Positions 43,347-56,400 are shown, numbered from the stretch's first letter. The stretch: DNA of 64,000 bases from Telopea speciosissima (GCF_018873765.1 NC_057917.1:57160464-57224463), one strand, 5' to 3'. Program-made: numbers and translations. The notes: generated from the sequence alone by a model not told the origin.

Positions 43347-44870
43347 TTAATGTGACTTCCACTTCCTTAGAAGTTCTTCATACTGATATGACTTCCCTGA
43401 TTTGGAAAGACTTTGTTTCAGCTTTGACAATGTAGAAGAGGTCAACTTGATCCTTCTTTCGATCATATCCTCTGCATATTTGCATGCTTCTGGAAGCCTA
43501 TCAAGGTCACGGAGACCCCCAATCAAGAAGTTTCCAGTCTCCTCCAAACCAGACATTCCATTCTCAATCATGCACTTCCAAACCTTGATTGCCATTTGAG
43601 GATCACCTATATCCAAGAAAATCTTAATGGCCGAGGTGCAATTGCTCTCACTGGGAATACACTCATTTTTAACCATCTCATTGAATATAGCTGAAGCCTC
43701 CCTTAGCTTCCTACTCTTTATTAAGAATTGAAACAAGAGATTATAGGTATTTGAATCAGGGAACACTCCATTGAAGACCATTTCGTCCAAGAATCGCTGA
43801 GCAATGTCATAGTTGTTGCTATGGCAATACAGGGTAATCATACTATGGTACATCTGGGTATCAGGTCTGAAGCCACTCCTCCCCACCATTGCATCCCAGA
43901 GGGAAGAAGCACTACGAATATTGCTGGTCTTGACAAACTCCTCCATTGCTGCCTTGAAGAATCTCACCCCAGGGAAACACCTTTTCTCTATCATGGCGTC
44001 AAAGAACTTCATAGCTTCATGCATACCGTCATGATTCTTGAGCAATGTATTCAAGAACGAGTCATAGGCCGGGACATTCCGGGGGTCCCAACCAATATCA
44101 ACCACCATCTCCCCAAAAGTCAGCCGAGCACAAGCAACATTGCCTTCATTCTCACAACCTTCAAGTAAAATTGCATAAGTATCCGCATCTGGTCGGATCT
44201 TACCCTTGGCAATGTCCAAAAACTGCTTCGCCCTAGCTGTCTTCCCATCTCTGCAAATCGCGCTGAGCAGCGAATTCAATGCGATAACGTCCCGGGGAAT
44301 TCCATACTGGTCCATAACCTCGAACGTCATGATGGCCTCATCAACACGGTCGGCAACCACATAACTGCTGAAAACGGAGGCGAACGTCGCCAGGGACAGC
44401 AAAGCTTCCGCCTTCATTGACTTTATGGCATCCCACATTGCCTCGAATAAACAACTCTTCCCTAATAAGTCGACGACCAAGTTCCACGAGTAGGGGCTAT
44501 GCTTGTCGTTCAGCTGTAAACCGGTCCAGCGGAAGAACTTCACTGCCTGGGCAGGAAAACTATACGAATGCTTCAGAACCTCTTCGACATCTTCGGTGGT
44601 AACTTTAATTCCAGTATCTCCGAGGATCTTCTCGACGGCAAGGGAAGGTGAACTGGCAATGATTTCACAGAGTATTTTCACTTTGGGGGACAAATTGGGG
44701 TTATCGAGATACGATGTGAAAGTCGGACGCTTACTCTGTTGCTGCTGCTCATGAGCTTCACTCCGAGTGTCTCGAGTCGACAAGGATTGGTGCTTCTTGT
44801 TATACTCTGGTTTCGCAGAAGAATCATCACGGCCCCCTCGCTTTTTACTCCGATCCATGAGAGCAAACAA
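43347..44870 (-). CDS. P-class pentatricopeptide repeat protein
   Basis: A single intronless frame of 507 codons encodes about ten consecutive P-type PPR motifs of about 35 residues from residue about 125 to the end, such as DVIALNSLLSAICRDGKTA, NTYNLLFQFLIKSRKLREA and GNFLIGGLRDLDRLPEA. The first 60 residues are basic and Ser/Gln-rich; residues about 50-110 (LSPKVKILCEIIASSP, EEVLKHSYSFPAQAVKFFRW) match the N-terminal region of the At1g77360/At1g52640 type of mitochondrial PPR proteins. No E, DYW or SMR domain. Such proteins bind organelle RNA to stabilise, splice or translate it. Two in-frame starts are possible: 44870 (MFALMDRS) and 44858 (MDRSKK). The gene starts about 300 bp from the eIF2-beta relic on the other strand, suggesting a shared divergent promoter. 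Target RNA unknown. Confidence 0.92.
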   Translation of the reverse strand: MFALMDRSKKRGGRDDSSAKPEYNKKHQSLSTRDTRSEAHEQQQQSKRPTFTSYLDNPNLSPKVKILCEIIASSPSLAVEKILGDTGIKVTTEDVEEVLKHSYSFPAQAVKFFRWTGLQLNDKHSPYSWNLVVDLLGKSCLFEAMWDAIKSMKAEALLSLATFASVFSSYVVADRVDEAIMTFEVMDQYGIPRDVIALNSLLSAICRDGKTARAKQFLDIAKGKIRPDADTYAILLEGCENEGNVACARLTFGEMVVDIGWDPRNVPAYDSFLNTLLKNHDGMHEAMKFFDAMIEKRCFPGVRFFKAAMEEFVKTSNIRSASSLWDAMVGRSGFRPDTQMYHSMITLYCHSNNYDIAQRFLDEMVFNGVFPDSNTYNLLFQFLIKSRKLREASAIFNEMVKNECIPSESNCTSAIKIFLDIGDPQMAIKVWKCMIENGMSGLEETGNFLIGGLRDLDRLPEACKYAEDMIERRIKLTSSTLSKLKQSLSKSGKSYQYEELLRKWKSH

Positions 44871-45210
44871 AGAAGAAAAAAACCCCTAGAAGCTATGAAG
44901 AAATTTGCAGGATTTCAACCAATTCATTAAAACTTTTAACTCAGGTATCCTAAAGCCGAAACCCTAGAATTGCAGAGGAGAGAGTGAGTTGGCTGGTAAC
45001 AGCGGAGAAGAGAGCACTTAAATCGCCTTTTAATCGGGTTAACCCGAATATAAGGACCCATTTCCTCCAAATTCGCGCGGGTCGTTTCTAATAATTAACA
45101 AATTTGACGCTTTTACCCCTAGTCATCATATATAAAGGCTAATTTTCATTTTTCACATCCTACTCTGATCTTCAGCTAAGAAGTCAGAACGCTCCAAGAG
45201 AAGGTAATCT
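44871..45210. promoter_or_regulatory. Probable divergent promoter region
   Basis: This is the interval between the minus-strand PPR start and the plus-strand eIF2-beta relic. CCAAGAGAAG|GTAATC at about 45196-45208 looks like the donor of a 5' UTR exon of the eIF2-beta gene. No strong TATA box is seen, as is usual for housekeeping genes. Inference from layout only. Confidence 0.4.
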
Positions 45211-45599
45211 CTTCTTTCATTTTCTCTTTCATTTTCGGATCCTTTTGCCACTTTATGTATTTCTGTATTGTGTTGTTAATTCTTTTGTTCTTGTGAAGCT
45301 TTAAAACCAAAGAGCAAAATTGATTTTTTACAATGCTTTGATATATCTGAAATTCATACAATGGAGCAGTTGGGAAAGTTGAGATAATTTGTTGTGTGGA
45401 ATCCATTTCTGATAAATGACTCACTTCTAGATCAGCATGTCTTTGTTGTTCAATCTGCCCTGCTTGATAGCACTAGAGAGTATAGAAGCTCCAGTTTAGT
45501 ACACTTGGTAAGGTGTAATATGCCATAATACTAACAGGACCCTATATTCATAAATCTTCTTCTCCGTTTGTTTTACTTAAAACCATTTCCTTTTTGAAG

Positions 45600-45693
45600 C
45601 TTGCCCCAATTGATCCTACAAAGAAGAAGGTTACAGCTCAGAATCCCACTGAATCTATGGATAAATTAGCTGAAAAGACAGAGAACTTGTCAG
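45600..45693 (+). pseudogene. eIF2-beta relic, N-terminal exon
   Basis: A 94-bp exon between TTTTTGAAG and GTATAT reads LAPIDPTKKK, then MDKLAEKTENLS. This matches the N-terminal part of plant eIF2-beta (LAPFDPTKKKK...VDKLAEKTENLS), the subunit that contacts eIF5/eIF2B through lysine blocks. The lysine run is shortened to three. It ends in phase 1 and joins in phase with the next fragment. A preceding exon with the start codon was not found. Three fragments in order (here, 46647 and 63217) point to one gene broken up by insertions. Confidence 0.75.
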
Positions 45694-46099
45694 GTATATT
45701 TGAACTCAAGCAACTAATTCATTTCTTGTACAAAATTTCCTCAAGGTTCTATCTACTGAATCCTTGTTTGCAACTTATTCTGTTATGTACAATAGCTTGC
45801 ATGGGTTTGCATCAATGGGAGGGATGCATACATGGCAGTAAGGGTATAATATGCGTTGTATTATTGTGAGTTGTTGTTAGTTGTATTATGTAAAACGTTG
45901 GGTTAGGGCTAGTTATACGTAGTGGGGTGAGTTGAAGGGGAGAAGTTATAGGAGTGATTAGTGGGTTAATTAGTGGGTAGTCATGGATAACTACTTGCAC
46001 GTGTATTTAATCAGAATGAGAAGTTGGAAAAGATAGACTTTGAAGACAAAAGGATTCCTATAACTTCTCTTTTGAGAAGGAGGTCCGGCTTCCTCAATT

Positions 46100-46560
46100 A
46101 AGCCAAAGACGTCATGGGTTCGTAGATCAAGCCACTTGTATTCGAGATCTCCGACATATCTCGGTTTTTTGAAGGTTCGAGACGAGACAGTGGACGAGTT
46201 AAGGAAACAACCTCGACTCGAGATCTCGGTATTTTACACTAATTGTAAGCTTTCTACTACTAAATTATGTGTAGAATAGGGCCTATTAGTACAACGTAGC
46301 CTCCCAACCGGGGTATGAAGTCAAACTCCTATTTGGACTTTGATATTTAAAAATCTGATAGTGCCATTATGTTTAAATGGCCCAAAATAGGCTGTATATC
46401 AAGTTTCATGACTTAACTAGGTCAAAAACCCATCAAAACCTGGCTTCAAGTTCAAAAAAAAATGCACCAACTCACCAAGATCTTGGCCGAACTCGGTTTT
46501 CTGCCTAGCCGAAACCAGGTCCGAAACATGAAGTTTAACCATGTTCTATCCATTTTCCTA
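46100..46560. repeat. Degenerate hAT-like repeat related to E2
   Basis: TTCGAGATCTCCG / CTCGAGATCTCGG words near 46150 and 46220, the shared core TGTGTAGAATAGGSC, and CCAAGATCTTGG...CTCGG near 46475 resemble E2 (41612-42357). The ends could not be fixed. It lies in the intron between two eIF2-beta relic exons. Confidence 0.45.
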
Positions 46561-46646
46561 TATTTTCTCTTATTTCAATGTCCCTATTTATCTCTTTCTA
46601 TTATCTCTTTTCTCACCACGTGTGCACATATCATATTCACATGCAG

Positions 46647-46705
46647 TTACTAAGGGAGTTGAAAATACTTTTGTTTGAATGAAGATGATGAAAAAGAAGA
46701 AACAG
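46647..46705 (+). pseudogene. eIF2-beta relic, second exon with in-frame stop
   Basis: A 59-bp block between CATGCAG and GTAATT reads (V)TKGVENTFV, TGA, MKMMKKKKQ, matching the plant eIF2-beta segment S-V-x-x-G-x-E-S-T-F-A-G-L-KKKKKK that follows TENLS. The incoming phase fits the previous exon (G|TT makes Val). The TGA at 46676-46678 replaces the Gly/Leu region, so the copy is most likely dead. The LTR element nest begins 131 bp downstream. Confidence 0.65.
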
Positions 46706-46836
46706 GTAATTTGGCAAGCGCTCCACATGAAAGACGTCAATCTTATTTGTTAATGACCTCTTTTGATAACAAGTGAATTATATTGTGGTGACATTGTAAT
46801 ACGGGTAGAGACTGATTACTCTACGAAGAGATAGGA

Positions 46837-49800
46837 TGATGCAGATCCATGTGGATCTGGTCCAAGACCAACCCGTAGGGCCAAGAGCCAGCCCCAGTTA
46901 AGTCCAACCATGGGTTATGCTTGCCAGGGTTAGTCCTTGTGATATTAATGCTGGTGGGGCCCATTAAGTTGACTCCAAAGAGCCACCAGACCTGAATTTA
47001 ATTTTCTTAAAGTGTCTTTCCATATTCCAATGTGTCTTTTCATTTTCCTAGTTAATGAGTTGATTTCTTTTTCTAGGTGCTTTAATTAAACTTTTCGGTT
47101 TTCAAGTTGGGTCTTTTAAGTTTCCTATGTAGGAGTCCAAAAGTTTGTGTCAGTCATTAATTTTACTTGGTATTAGTTTCTAGGTAATTTAATGCTTTAT
47201 TGGAGTTAATTTCTAGGTGATTAATGCTCGAGTCCAAGAGTCATTTTTATTTTCTTTATATACTCATGTAATCCAACAATGAAAGATAGATTTGAAGAAT
47301 GAATTGAATATTGGATTTCATTGGAAATCAACAGGTGTGTTTGATCACCTTCTATCCCTCCCCTCTCCTTAACGTCTGCTCTTCTTTCTCTCCCCCTCTC
47401 AATCTCATCTTTTCTCCTCTCTCTCACGATACTCCCTCTCATCCCCCCCCCCCCCATCTCTTTTTCTCTCTTCATCCAAGATCAGAATCTGATCTGAAAA
47501 CCTCGTCTTCTCCCTTAATCCTATCCCTAACCTCCCTATAAACTAGATCTGATCTCTATTACAGATCTGAACTTTCTGCCTGCGTCAAATTGGTATCAAA
47601 GCCAAAAGTTCCTACAATTGTTGTTAGATCTCAACCATGACAGGGCAGCAAAATATCACCAATCCTGAACTCTTCAAGTATTATAAAGAACTTGCCGAGA
47701 GGCAAGAGAAGAACAAAGCCAAGTTCAATATGTTACTTGAAGAAAATCAAAAGCAAATGGCTGAAATTTTTGCTTTCATAAAGAGATCCGGAAAACAACC
47801 TGAACTGAAGCCATCTTCCAATCCTGATCCAACAAATCCTCAAGTAATCACTCGACAATTTTCTGATAAGGATTATGGCATCAAGATTGAAGTCCCGGAG
47901 TTTGATGGCGAGAAAAGCTACGAGGTTTTTCTTGATTGGTTAACCAAAGTTGAAAGGATCTTCACCTGTAAATCCTTTCCGGACAAGAAGAAGTGTGAGC
48001 TCATCCTCACCAAATTCACTGGGTATGCTTGTTCCTGGTGGAATGATGTTCTACATTCAAGGCTTATCAGGCACCTTGGTCCAGTTACAAATTGGGAGGT
48101 CATGAGCAAATCTTGAATGAAAAATTCATTCCTCCTAGTTTTGAGACGGATTTCTTCTATAAGATACTGAATCTCCACCAAGGAAATCAAGGTGTGGCTA
48201 CCTATACTATGGAGTTCCACAGGGTATCTTCAAGGTGTCACTTTATGCAGACAGACCAACAGAGAGTCATGAGATACATCAGTGGGCTGAATACTGAAAT
48301 TCGGCTAGAGTTGGCTAATACCGACTTTAGGTCCGTTGATATTGCAGCTGCCTATGCCAAGACAGCTGAAGAGAAGTACATCCACCTGAAGAGCATGTAC
48401 AAAACTCCTCCTGCTTATAAATCTACCCCTAGGTTTGAGGAAAAAAAGTTAGAGCCACACCAAGTTGAGGCAAGGAAGCCAGAAGCTTCCCAAGGCAGCA
48501 TGTGGATGAAGAGTATTGTATGCAACCATTGCGGTGACAAGGGTCATTTCAGCAGCAAGTGTCCAAAGAAGATCCATCCTTTAAATACTGTTGAGCAACA
48601 ACTCGAAGAAGATGATGTAGAGATTTGTGAAAGTCTTCCAGCCGAAGATGAGTATGATAATGACGAGGTTGAAGTCCACTCTGCTGTTCATACTTCTTTC
48701 TCCAACAGCTAAATAGCTAAAGCTCCTCTCTTGCGGCAGAAGGGTATTCTGTTACATGGCAATGATTCTACAGCTGTCCATACAATTGTTGACACTGGCG
48801 CAGAGGCCAACCTCATCTCTGCTGATTTGGTTCAAGCACTTAACCTCCCCCAAAAAAGGCTCTACAAGAAGGTTCATGTGCGAGGTTTTGGACCTAGAGC
48901 CTAAGAAGAGGCTGTTGCCGTAGTCCAAGTGTACTTAATACTTGGGTCCTTACATGATCAATTGCCTTGCCTTGTCACATCCTTGAGGCATTGTGACATT
49001 CTTTTAGGAAGATCCTGGCAATGAAATGCTGGAATTCTATATGATGGTGCTTGGAACACTATCCAAGTCAAACAAGGAGGCCATACATTCCTGATGTCAC
49101 CATACAAATTGACAGATATTCTTCAGCGACAATTTTCTCCTCCTAAGTCAAGTCAACCCCCTCTGCCTTCCTATGGATTCACCTCACAATCAGCCACTTC
49201 AAGACATGTGCCACCTCATCGGCGATCAATCCACAAAGGAGTCTTGGGAGCTTGACCTAACTCGATGGAGTCGAGTTCTTTAAAGAAGGGGAGAGTTGAT
49301 GCAAATCCATGCGGATCTGGTCCAAGACCAACCCACAGGGCCAAGAACCAGCCCCAATTAAGCCCAACTGCTGGTTAAGCTGGCCAGGGTTAGTCCTTGT
49401 GATATTATTTCTGGTGGGGCCCATTAAGTTGACTCGAAAGGGCCACCAGACCTGAGTTTAATTTTCTTTAAGTGTCTTTCGATATTCCAACATGTCTTTT
49501 CATTTTCCTGGGTTAATGAGTTGATTTCTGTTAACAAAACAGGAATTTCGTGAATGGCTTGAATGATCAATGAGATCAGTCAAGCTCTCTATTTATAATA
49601 ATAATAATAAAAGAGATTACAAAGGGAAAGACTGTTCATGACACTGTTCACGACACTGTTCAATTGAACAGTGTCACAGCCCAAATTACAATCCTACCCT
49701 TGTTCAAAAGTACATAAATAAAGCATAAATAAAAAACCAAAAATACCCTTATAATATCGGGTAACACATCTCAACACTCCCCCTCAAGTTGGGGCATAGA

Positions 49801-52800
49801 TATCACACATGCCCAACTTGACTAGACTAGGATAAAACAACTTCCCACTCAATCCTTTGGTGAAGACATCAGCCAGTTGATCTCCAGACTTCACAAAAGG
49901 AATACAAATCTGCCCACTCTCTAACTTCTCCTTGATGAAGTGTCTGTCAATCTCCACATGTTTGGTACGGTCATACTGCACTGGATTGTGAGCAATGCTA
50001 ATTGCTACTTTATTGTCACAGTACAACATCATTGGAAGATGAACAAAACCACGGATATCAAGGAGTAAACTCTGAAGCCACAGTAACTCACATATGCCCT
50101 GGGCCATAGCACGGATTTCAGCTTCAGCACTAGATCTTGCCACAACATTTTGCTTTTTACTCTGCCATGTGACTAGATTTCCTCCAACAAAAGTACAATA
50201 GCCGGAGGTAGATTTCCTGTCAGGGTTACCACCCCAATCAGCATTTGTGTAAGCCTCAATGCGAAGATGGTCATGAGGAGACAAAAGGATCCCCTTTCCT
50301 GGAGCTGACTTCAAGTAATGGAGAATACGAAGAACAGCAACCATGTGAGTGGAATAAGGATCATGCATGAACTGGCTCACAAGACTCACAGCAATGGCAA
50401 TATCTGGTCTGGTGTGGGAGAGATAAATCAGCTTGCCATCCAATCGTTGATATTTGCCCTTATCAACAAGTTCACCATCCTTCTCTTGTAGACGGGTAGT
50501 AGCTTCCAAGGGAGTGTCACAAGGATGACAACCAAGCAAACCAGTCTCTGATAGTAAATCTAGAACATACTTTCTCTGGGAGAGAAAGATACCTTTTGGA
50601 GAACGGGCAACTTCAATCCCAAGAAAATATCTTAGCTGTCCTAGATCTTTTATGTCAAATTCCAGTCCCAAGAAAGCCTTCAGGTGAGAAACTTCATCTG
50701 TATCATTACCAGTCACAACTATGTCATCAACATAAACTATGAGAAGAGTGACCTTTTCTCCCTTTCGCTTGATAAACAGAGTATGATCAGCATGACTCTG
50801 TTTGTATCCATAGGAGACCATGGCTTTATGAAACCTACCAAACCATGCCCGTGGAGATTGCTTCAACCCATAGAGTGCCCTTTTGAGCCTACAAACTTTC
50901 CCATGGGTCTTGTCAGAGGAAAAACCCGGAGGAACATCCATATAAACCTCCTCTTCCAACTCCCTATGAAGAAATGCATTTTTTACATCCAACTACTGTA
51001 GGTCCCAGCCAAAGTTGATAGCACAAGATAGTAAGACCCGAACAGTGTTTAACTTCGCAACAGGGGGCAAATGTCTCCTGGTAGTCGATCCCATAAGTTT
51101 GAGTGAAGCCTCTGGCCACAAGCCTAGCTTTATATCTATCCACTGTTCCATCTGGCTTTTGCTTGACAACAAATACCCATTTGCACCCTACTGGTTTCTT
51201 ACCCGAAGGAAGAACAACTAGCTCCCATGTCTCATTTTTAAGTAAGGCCGTCATTTCTTCCATCATGGCTGCTTTCCACTTTGGATCTGCAATCGCCTCC
51301 TGCCATTTCTGAGGAATAGAAACAGAGGAAAGAGAAGAAACAAATGCACGATAGGAAGGAGATAAAGCATTATAGGAAACAACATTGGAGATGGGGTGTT
51401 GGGTGCATGACCTAACGCCTTTACGAATAGCGATAGGTAAGTCAAGGGAAGGATCCTTACCAGATGATGTAGTAAGGTCTGGATCTGGATCAAGCGCAGA
51501 CGATTGTGGAGGTGGTATGGTGGTGGTGGTAGTAGTCTCAACTTGTCCTATGCGCTCCCGGGTATATACCTTATCAATAGGGATTTGACTGACTGGTCTA
51601 CGCTCCTCCTGAATAGGAGCCACTATAGGAGCTGAAGTTACAGAGGGCTCCCCCTTAATAGAAGCCGGAAGAATAGCAGACACATCTTCAAAACCCTGAT
51701 CTTGCTCCCCCTGAAGAGGTGTTTGGGAATAATATGACAAGGACTCATGGAAGATAATATCCATGGAGACAAAAGTACGACGAGAAGGTGGATGGTAACA
51801 CTTGTATCCTTTCTGGATCGCAGAATAGCCCAGAAAAATATACCGAATGCTCCGTGGATCAAATTTCCCATGAGGATGATGATTGCGGACATAGCAAACA
51901 CAACCAAAAACTTTGGGGGGAACCACAAAGGAGGAGGAACCCTAGAGGAGATCAATGGGGGAACGATCATCAAGGACACGGGTAGGCACACGGTTGATGA
52001 GATAAGCAACGGTAAGAATGGCATCACCCCATTAGTGAGAAGGAACTTGCCGTACAAACATAATGGCCCGGGCTACCTCAAGGAGATGTCTATTTTTCCT
52101 TTCAGCAACCCCATTCTGGGCTGGTGTGTCAACACAGCTGGTTTGATGGACAATACCATGTGCAGCCAAATAAAGTTGGAACTGACCCTCCATGTACTCT
52201 TTGCCATTATCATTGCGTAAAATACGCAAGGTGGCATTCAATTGGGTCTGAACCATACGATGAAATAACTGAAAACAGCGGAAGACCTCACTTTTATGGT
52301 TCATCATGTACACCCAAGTGGCACGAGTATAACAATCAATAAATGAGACAAACCATCGATGACCAGAAAGGGAAGAACAACGAGCAGGGCCCCACACATC
52401 AGAATGAACCAAAGCAAAAGGAAACTCACTTCTTTTATTTAATGAAGAATAACTGGAACGAGTCTGTTTGGCCAAAACACAAGCCTCACATAAAAACTCA
52501 TTCCTATTACAATGCTTAATCAAGCTCGGAAACAAAAGAGACAAAGTACTAAGGGATGGATGACCAAGTCGACAGTGCCAGAGATGCAGGTCAGGGGACA
52601 AGGTGGACTGTAAATGATGAGCTGTAGAGGAAGCCGAATGCAAAGTAGAAGGCTGACCTGGGTCAAGTAAGTAGAGACCACCCTGCATCTTACCACCCCC
52701 AATCGTGTGCCCCGTCTCTAGATCCTGTATGACACAATGAGAAGGGAAAAAAGTCAGTTTGCAGTTCAAATCTCTAGTTAGACTACTAATAGAGAGAAGG

Positions 52801-55447
52801 TTGATAGAAAAGGATGGAACATGCAAAACAGATTTTAATGAAAGGGTAGGTGAGCAGCATATGGAACCCTTCCCATTAATAGGAGAAAGGGAACCATTAG
52901 CTACTCGAACACTATCTTTGCCAGAAGATGGAGAATAAAGATGAAATATATGGGAAGAGCCAGTCATGTGGTCAGTGGCACCAGAATCTATAATCCAAGG
53001 ACTGGATACAGCCGATGCACACAGACAACTGACTGGAGTACCTAAGGCAAAATTAGAACCAGGAGGGGCTGCAGGTGTAGATGCCGTGGTGGAGGCAGCG
53101 GAAGAGGCCTGTAGCATGCGACGGAAAGCTAGGAGCTCATCCCGAGTAAACCCAATGTCAGATGAAGGGGCAGCAACAGTAGTAAGAGAATCAGCCATAT
53201 GAGCCTTGGGCTTAAACTTCCCACGGGCTTTCTTTTCCTCAAAATCAGCAGGCTTCCCATGGAGCTTCCAGCAGTGAGCCTTAGTATGATAGAGCCTGTT
53301 GCAGTGTTCACACTTGACAGGACCTTTAGGGATAGTAGTACCACCATCAGTAGCGGTAAGAGAAGGAGTACTGGAAGCAACTTGCAAGGCGGAGCGATCA
53401 ACAGTAGAGGAATGCAGTATAGCAGCTCGACGAGATTCCTCATTATGAACCAAGGCAAAGGCCTGCTCTAGGGATGGAAAAGGGGACTGCCCAAGTACTT
53501 GCACTGAATAGGATCAAACTCCATAATTAGTCCAGCCAAAAAATCATAGACACGTATTTTGTCAACGTGTTTGCGATAGGCAGCGGATCGAGCTGAGAGA
53601 GGGCTGATAGTCGGAGTAATGATCCAATTGCTGCCATATGTTCTTGAGGGCAGCATAGTATTTGGAGATAGAGAGCTCCTGTTGGGTAGTGGCATTAGCC
53701 TTCTTTCTAATCTCATAGACCTGTGCATCATTCCCCGTACAACCATAAGTCTCTTTGGCACCATTCCAGATAGTATGGGCAGTGTCCAGTAGAAGAAAAT
53801 TGTCTGAGATATCCCATTGCATAGAATGGATCAAGTAGGACATCACCATCGCATCATTCGATAACCACTTGTTGAGCTGAGAACCCTCTTCCACTGGTTT
53901 AGTTGTTGTCCCAAGAAGATGGCCAGTGAGGCCACGGCCAGCTACTGTCAAATAGGTAGACCGAGACCACTTCAGGTAGTTAGAGCCATCAAGTTTGATT
54001 GGGGCAGCAAGGGGAAGAAAATCAGTCTGGGGCTGGCCATCAATGCCAGAAGAGGCCGAAGAAGAATCTGAACCAATCATTGCAACAGGTAACCAATCTT
54101 CAATGAAGCAGCAAACAGCCAAAAAATATCCAAAAAAAATTCTGGAATCGACCCCCAATAGAAAAGGGCTGTATTAGAGCAAAAAATCTCAGATATGTAG
54201 GCTGGGAATGATGTCGAATGAAGGCAACAAGGGTGCCAATCAGATGCAGCAGGAACTAGCAGCCCAACCCCAAGATCGATTAATGTCAGGGTTTTGAAAA
54301 AAACCCTGAGAAGATAGATCGATAAGGGGCTGGGGTCTTCAACCAGTCTGATGAAGTGAATAGGGGCTGAGAACAATATCAAATAAAGATCCCACAACAG
54401 AAGATGCAGCCGAAACAGATGTAGAGGCCTGATCTCCCAAAAAAATAGGAATCTTCAAATCACGAGACAGTGCTTCAGCTCCACTCGATCCAAAAAAGAG
54501 GCATAAAAAAGGAGGTATATTGGGGCAGCAGCTAGATCATTACGATCACCTCAGTAGTGCTGCCCTAATGGGAGAAGAAGAACAAAAAGAAAGGAAGAAA
54601 AAAGAAGGGAAGAAGCTCGATGGAGGGAAGGAGAAAAAAATCGAAGGGAGGGAGGTGGGTTTTGAAAACCTAGATCAAAGTGTATTTGGCTCCGATGCCA
54701 TGTTAACAAAACAGGAATTTCGTGAATGGCTTGAATGATCAATGAGATCAGTCAAGCTCTCTATTTCTAATAATAATAATAAAAGAGATTACGAAGGAAA
54801 ACACTGTTCATGATACTATTCATGACACTATTCACGACATTGTTCACGTGAACAGTGTCACAGCCCAAATTACAATCCTACCCTTGTTCAAAAGTACATA
54901 AATAAAGCATAAATAAAAAACCAAAAATACCCTTATAATATCGGGTAACACATCTCAACAATTTCTTTTTCTAGGTGCTTTAATTAAACTTTTTGGTTTT
55001 CAAGTTGGGTCTTTTAAGTCTTTTATGTAGGAGTCCAAAAGTTTGTGTAAGTAATTAATTTTACTTGGTATTAGTTTCTAGGTGATTAATGCTTGAGTCC
55101 AAGAGTCATTTTTATTTTCTTTATATACTCATGTAATCCAACAATGAAAAAAAGATTTGAAGAATGAATTGAATATTGAATTTCATTGGAAATCAGCAGG
55201 CGTGTTTGATCACCTTCTATCCCTCCCCTCTCCTTAACGTCCTCTTCTTTCTCTCCCCCTCTCAATCTCATCTTTTTTCCTCTCTCTGACAATACTCCCT
55301 CTCACCCCCCCCCAACCCTTCTTCTCTCTTCATCCAAGATCAGAATCTGATCTTAAAACCTCATCTTCTCCCTTTATCCTATCCCTAACCTCCCTATAAA
55401 CTAGATTTGACCTCTCTATTATAGATCTGAACCTTCCGCCTACGTCA
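46837..55447 (+). mobile_element. Ty3-type gag/protease LTR element, interrupted by a nested copia element
   Basis: 5' LTR 46837-47587 (751 bp, TGATGCA...TGCGTCA). 3' LTR in two parts, 49297-49528 and 54966-55447, split by the nested element. A primer site resembling initiator-Met tRNA (TGGTATCAAAGCC, 47591-47603) follows the 5' LTR and a polypurine tract (AAGAAGGGGAGAG) precedes the 3' LTR. The 1.7-kb interior encodes Ty3-type gag (about 47637-48712) with a CCHC zinc knuckle near 48530 and an aspartic-protease motif (VDTGAEANLIS) near 48790. No RT, RNase H or integrase is present, so it is a nonautonomous element. The LTRs differ by roughly 8% by eye over the first 240 bp: an old copy, a few million years. 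It is broken, with a few breaks. Flanking duplication is not clear. Confidence 0.85.
49529..54960 (-). mobile_element. Ty1/copia retrotransposon, nested
   Basis: A full-length 5.4-kb element in minus orientation. 5' LTR 54701-54960 and 3' LTR 49529-49776 (TGTTAACA...TCTCAACA on the plus strand). A perfect 5-bp target duplication ATTTC lies at 49524-49528 and 54961-54965. The primer site next to the 5' LTR (54688-54700) resembles initiator-Met tRNA and a purine tract abuts the 3' LTR. Domains in copia order on the minus strand: gag (about 54160-53250, zinc knuckle near 53290), protease (DSGATDHM near 52990), integrase (about 52600-52050), reverse transcriptase (YVDD near 50730) and RNase H (near 50240). 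LTRs differ by about 3% plus one short indel, so it is younger than its host element, of the order of one to two million years. Broken, with a few breaks. Confidence 0.93.
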
Positions 55448-56400
55448 ATGGGGATGATGATCTGAATGGTAGTAAACCTCATCAATATTTTTTAAGGAGA
55501 GAACTTATCATGTCAAGCAAATATTTAGAAACATGAACTGGATGAAGTGGACCCCGGTTCCCCTGTTACCCTGTTCCCCTATATGGTTTGATCTGTGCCC
55601 TAAACTTGGTAGGCATTAAAACTGGATCAGAGCAACCTAGTGGTTGAACTGGATGGTTATATACTTATATCCCCAATCATATTTGAAATCAACTGTTTTA
55701 TTCTTATTCTATTATTGAATTTCAAGTTAAACTGCTGCTCACCCAGGATCAGTCTACACTGGTTGGATTGGTTGCCAACTGGTCCAGCTTTTAAAAGAAT
55801 TAATTTCAATCGAATGCTCTTCTATGGAAAGAAGCTATATCCAAACTAATGTAGGACTCTCTTCTTAAAATACCTTTCTCACACCATGCCATGATATGAT
55901 CTCTTTGAAATTAAGATTGTTTTTACCATCAGAGGTCAACTTCTATCTTTTGGGCCATGTAGGAGATAATAAAGAAGAACGGATATGACGAGGTATGGCT
56001 CTCTAAGCTCAATAATTATATTATTATTATTCATTCTCGTTTGGGATTCTGGTGTACACAACGTTTTGAGCCACTTGGTCAGTTTGAACCATTGGTTAGA
56101 TAAGACATCCCCTGGATTGGTAACATGTTAACATTATTGCTTTAATTTTATTGGATTTACCCTCTTTATATTTTCAACCCTTAATCTGATTTGCTCTTTT
56201 GTTTAACTTTTTCTCCAGTCTTTAGTCCTTTTTTTTGGCCATGTGAAAGATCCTACTTGCACAAAATCTTACAGGTGGATAGAAAACAGTATGGCCTTTC
56301 TGTGGATCACATTTGAGTGTCAAGAGAGATCTCCCATGGTTATTATAAGCAGCTTGTTGCACAATAAGCTGTCCTTAATTTAAAGGTAAATTGCACTACC
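55448..56400. other. Non-coding stretch
   Basis: I see no gene between the LTR nest and the RTE LINE relic. It is presumably eIF2-beta relic intron. CTGTTACCCTGTTCCCC-like and GGTTGGATTGGTTGCC words are unassigned. Confidence 0.45.
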
